Source of the DNA: Candidatus Bathyarchaeota archaeon
GTDB lineage: Archaea > Asgardarchaeota > Lokiarchaeia > Sigyniarchaeales > Sigyniarchaeaceae
DNA: 8,755 nt
Direction of reading: 5' to 3'
Assembly (NCBI GenBank): GCA_014729935.1
Contig: WJJB01000487.1
Location: forward strand, 1 to 8,755
Shown here piece after piece: positions 6,190 to 8,755 of this stretch; within the stretch, counting starts at the first letter, position 1, and every line of letters starts with the position of its first letter. Under the pieces are notes generated by a model, which made no database searches, had not been told where the DNA came from, and saw nothing but the letters and a program-made list of their open reading frames with translations. The translations under genes were made by a program, and so were the position numbers.

Positions 6190-7092
6190 ATGACATGGAC
6201 CAAATATTCTGACTTGAGGATTGGATTTAGGATGTATGAAAAGAGGAGATTCTACCAGATTTCTGTTTCATTCAAGATCACGGCGATAATATACATTATC
6301 TTAACGATTTTTAGCCTCCTGGACGCCATTTTTATTCCCACTATGATTACAGGCATCATGGCAATAGGATTACTCATTATGCAGCTCATTAATGGTATCC
6401 TGGCAAAGCTTGCCACGAGAGATTATGGGATAAACCATTTAGGTACGTTTGGCTTATTCATGATCATCAATTTCTTGGTTACACTGAGTGCTACCATCGG
6501 TTTGGCTATTATTACGTTTAGAAAAACGTTTGAGGCTGTTATTGATTACTATTACTATGGTGGATCAAGCACGATTAATATATTAGGTATCAATATGGCT
6601 TCTGTCGTGCTTTCGATCATTTCCTTTACCTTGGAATTAATTGCGTGGTATGAAATGCATCAAATGTTTATTGAGGAGCATGAAGATCGCCAAATTGCAT
6701 TCAAGATCAGGTTGATAATGATTGGTTTATTCGTGGGAATAGGGGGATTGACCGTGGGGGGAATGCCTCTAGCAACCATGACTTCAGAAATTGATTTCAT
6801 TAATCCAACAGATCCAGTTAACCCATCCACGATCCCATTCATTGTCATCGGTGTTGCAACCAGCATGGTATGTTACATCATTATAACTTTGGTTTATTTC
6901 TGGTTGAGCGCCAAGTTCTCGATCCTTGACGAGTCCGTTGCTAGTCCATCCACCACGGGAGTGGGCGGGATGGAATCATCATCCCAAGAGATGATGTACT
7001 CGACAGGGACACGAAAATGTAGTAGTTGTGGGGCAGCCATTCCCAAGGATAGCGATGTCCAGTTTTGTCCCCTTTGCGGCCAGAAGATTTAA
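6190..7092 (+). CDS. Six-helix membrane protein with C-terminal zinc ribbon
   Basis: This 300-residue integral membrane protein has predicted helices at about 28-48, 51-72, 85-109, 133-153, 172-193 and 215-240. A flexible Ser/Gly/Thr-rich linker (250-273) follows, then a short zinc ribbon: C277-S-S-C280, then C293-P-L-C296, ending GQKI. This tail is the common zinc-ribbon type found at the ends of many archaeal membrane and regulatory proteins, where it probably mediates protein contacts; with six helices both termini would be on the same side, most likely cytosolic. No transport or enzyme motif is seen, and no specific function is assigned. The gene is read divergently from the pseudo-GTPase/solenoid gene across a 70-base gap with facing promoter elements, so the two may be co-regulated. 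The start at 6190 is preferred; Met15 (6232) is an alternative that keeps all helices. Confidence 0.82.
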   Translation: MTWTKYSDLRIGFRMYEKRRFYQISVSFKITAIIYIILTIFSLLDAIFIPTMITGIMAIGLLIMQLINGILAKLATRDYGINHLGTFGLFMIINFLVTLSATIGLAIITFRKTFEAVIDYYYYGGSSTINILGINMASVVLSIISFTLELIAWYEMHQMFIEEHEDRQIAFKIRLIMIGLFVGIGGLTVGGMPLATMTSEIDFINPTDPVNPSTIPFIVIGVATSMVCYIIITLVYFWLSAKFSILDESVASPSTTGVGGMESSSQEMMYSTGTRKCSSCGAAIPKDSDVQFCPLCGQKI

Positions 7093-7101
7093 TAATTTTC
7101 T

Positions 7102-7125
7102 AAGGTGATCAGGGGGCGTCACCTT
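7102..7125. repeat. Perfect inverted repeat upstream of mutS
   Basis: AAGGTGA (7102-7108) and TCACCTT (7119-7125) form a perfect 7-base-pair stem around a 10-base loop. It starts 9 bases after the stop of the zinc-ribbon gene and about 100 bases before mutS. The left arm with the next two bases also reads AGGTGATC, a strong archaeal Shine-Dalgarno match, yet no ATG or GTG follows at a useful distance. It may be a terminator stem, an operator or an RNA hairpin. Confidence 0.4.
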
Positions 7126-7178
7126 GCTTCTCCAAGACGTTACATCCATCAATGGCTCTCCCTTCTGGCTAGATATCC

Positions 7179-7189
7179 CATTAATAACC
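7179..7189 (+). promoter_or_regulatory. TATA-like element upstream of mutS
   Basis: CATTAATAACC lies 34 bases before the ATG at 7224, which predicts a start site near 7207-7210 and a very short leader. The spacing matches two other plus-strand promoters in the window. Confidence 0.4.
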
Positions 7190-7223
7190 ACCTTTAGAAG
7201 CCCCGGAGACATGGATTACGTGG

Positions 7224-8755
7224 ATGTCACCAGGAAAACTCACGCCCATGCAGGCACAGTGGCTCAAATTCAGGAATATGTATAATGAGGATGAGTACAT
7301 CCTTGCCTTTCGCATGGGCGATTTCTTCGAATTTTTCGATGACGATGCCAAGAAAGTAGCCAAGATCCTTGACATCACCTGCACGACTCGCCAAGGACGC
7401 CCGTTGGCGGGATTCCCGTATGCTTCAGGTCACGAGCAACTGGAGAAGATCGTGAAGGCTGGAATTTCCGTGGTGGTCGTAGATCAGGTCGAGGATCCCC
7501 AAGAGGCAAAAGCGAGGGGTTCCAAGGTCGTCCGGAGGGACGTGGTCCGTGTCATCACACCTGGAACAGTCATGGACGAGAATGTTTTGGACAAGGATAC
7601 CAATAATTTTATGTTATCCCTGCTCCTTGCCCGATCACGTAAGAACAAGAAATTGGTGAAAATCGGCATGGCTGTTTGCGATCTGTCCACGGGAGAATTC
7701 CATACCACCAGTTTCATGGATCGATTGCCCCGTTGCGCGGGATTGGACCAAGTGATAACAAAGTATGCTCCAGTCGAGGTCCTTCTACCTGATGACTTCG
7801 AGGAACCCGCCATCATCAATACCATTGAATCGATTCGTCCAGGAATTTTTTTCAGAAACATACCGAGAAATCGATTCGAGTCGGAGGAAGCCGCAAGGAA
7901 ATTGAAAGAACATTTCAACGTCTCAAACTTGGAAGCATTCGGCATGGAGGGCGATGATATCACCACGGCTGCGGCTGGAGCCCTTCTTGGGTTCTTGCAA
8001 GAGCACCAGAAATCATTGCTATCGAATATCACTTCGTCCTATCACGTGCTTCCATCACGATTCATGCAACTGGATAGCAACACGGTGAGAAATCTCGAGC
8101 TACTCAGGAATAATAGCGATGGGAGCACGTCTGGCGCCCTTTTTGGAGTTTTTTCGAGGACGAGGACCACCATGGGTAAACGCATGATGAAAAATTGGGT
8201 GCTCTCTCCCCTCATAGCCGTGGATGATATCAACGCGCGGCTGGACGTGGTTGATTATTTTACCAAGGAAATCTTGGTGATGGAACAGCTTGGAGAGATC
8301 TTGTCTGGCGTGTGTGACTTGGAACGCCTGATATCGAGAATCAATTACTCGCATGCAATAAATGCAAGGCACCTAGTACAATTAGCTGTATCCTTGGAAA
8401 ACATTCCAAGCATCAAGCAGATCTTGCGTGATGTAAGTATCGATTATCTCGATGAATTAAGGAAATCCATGGTGGATTTTAGCGAATTGGTGCAAGAATT
8501 GCAGAGTATTTTTGTTGATGAACCCCCGCCCAAGATCTCTGAAGGTGCCATGATTCGAGATGGCGTGCATGGCCAACTAGATGACTTGCGGGCAATCAAG
8601 CGTGATAGCAAAGCTTGGTTGAAGCAATTCCAAGAGGAGATGCGGGAAAAGTATGATATCACCACCTTGAAGGTGAAAAAGAACAAGGTATTCGGATATT
8701 TCATCGAGGTAACCAAGAGTCATATCGACAAGGTACCAGATTCATGGGCTCGCAA
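7224..8755 (+). CDS. mutS: DNA mismatch repair protein MutS (MutS1), 5' part
   Basis: The first 510 residues are present; the gene runs off the right edge, so the C-terminal ATPase and dimer part is not seen. MutS binds mispaired bases and, with ATP, recruits the MutL-type partner. Domain I holds the mismatch-reading Phe-x-Glu motif, F34-F35-E36 in MGDFFEFF, which marks the MutS1 group and separates it from MutS2. Next come KVVRRDVVRVITPGT (101-115), a connector region (about 140-250), and the lever/clamp domains with LDSNTVRNLELL (283-294), TTMGKRMMKNWVLSPL (315-330) and KNKVFGYFIEV (486-496). The start at 7224 gives MSPGKLTPM, matching the TPM that precedes the first helix in bacterial MutS, and an in-frame TAA at 7185 limits the options. 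The later ATG at 7248 would remove that segment. GGAG at 7205-7208 is a distant, weak ribosome-binding candidate. No mutL is visible. Confidence 0.95.
   Translation, partial: MSPGKLTPMQAQWLKFRNMYNEDEYILAFRMGDFFEFFDDDAKKVAKILDITCTTRQGRPLAGFPYASGHEQLEKIVKAGISVVVVDQVEDPQEAKARGSKVVRRDVVRVITPGTVMDENVLDKDTNNFMLSLLLARSRKNKKLVKIGMAVCDLSTGEFHTTSFMDRLPRCAGLDQVITKYAPVEVLLPDDFEEPAIINTIESIRPGIFFRNIPRNRFESEEAARKLKEHFNVSNLEAFGMEGDDITTAAAGALLGFLQEHQKSLLSNITSSYHVLPSRFMQLDSNTVRNLELLRNNSDGSTSGALFGVFSRTRTTMGKRMMKNWVLSPLIAVDDINARLDVVDYFTKEILVMEQLGEILSGVCDLERLISRINYSHAINARHLVQLAVSLENIPSIKQILRDVSIDYLDELRKSMVDFSELVQELQSIFVDEPPPKISEGAMIRDGVHGQLDDLRAIKRDSKAWLKQFQEEMREKYDITTLKVKKNKVFGYFIEVTKSHIDKVPDSWAR

Noticed and set aside
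7211..7285. Small open frame starting MDYVDVTRKTHAH that overlaps the mutS start.
   Set aside because: It overlaps mutS in another frame, resembles nothing known, and its GGAG lies only two bases before the ATG. The mutS frame is clearly real here.
7484..8032. A 182-codon minus-strand open frame opposite mutS.
   Set aside because: It is antisense to strongly conserved MutS domains, and its translation is Ser/Arg-rich with no recognisable motif.
1..8755. Search for CRISPR arrays, defence islands, tRNA or rRNA genes.
   Set aside because: No regularly spaced repeats, cas-like proteins, tRNA cloverleaf or rRNA segments were seen on either strand.

Overview
The window most likely comes from an Asgard archaeon. 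Three things point there. First, 1288-1782 encodes a three-helix membrane protein that resembles OSTC/OST3-OST6, subunits of the eukaryotic-type oligosaccharyltransferase. Second, a 1106-residue protein starts with a Ras-like fold whose nucleotide-binding motifs are gone and continues as a long alpha-solenoid. Third, there is an archaeal HTH_10 (bacterio-opsin-activator type) regulator, with TATA-like promoter elements and GGTGA-type ribosome-binding sequence. The lineage is inferred from gene content; no rRNA or tRNA gene was found.

Layout. Positions 1-359 hold the 3' part of a GC-rich IS607-family serine recombinase, probably frameshifted near its end and with no intact tnpB after it. Positions 360-547 are non-coding and shift from GC-rich to AT-rich. 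The HTH_10 regulator (548-1192) and the OSTC-like gene (1288-1782) are on the plus strand. A 137-base convergent spacer with a hairpin separates them from a minus-strand pair: the pseudo-GTPase/solenoid gene (6119 to 2799), then, 6 bases after its stop, a TIM-barrel sugar isomerase/epimerase (2792 to 1920). A 70-base divergent promoter region at 6120-6189 separates that pair from a plus-strand gene for a six-helix membrane protein with a C-terminal zinc ribbon (6190-7092). A bacterial-type MutS (MutS1) gene starts at 7224 and runs off the right edge.

How the genes may relate. The OSTC-like protein would work in the membrane with the STT3 catalytic subunit and translocon. The pseudo-GTPase/solenoid protein looks like a scaffold or adaptor. 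It shares a transcript with the isomerase and a divergent promoter region with the zinc-ribbon membrane protein, but the sequence does not prove a functional link. MutS is a separate DNA-repair gene. The strongest candidates for undescribed biology are the pseudo-GTPase/solenoid fusion and the OSTC-like subunit.
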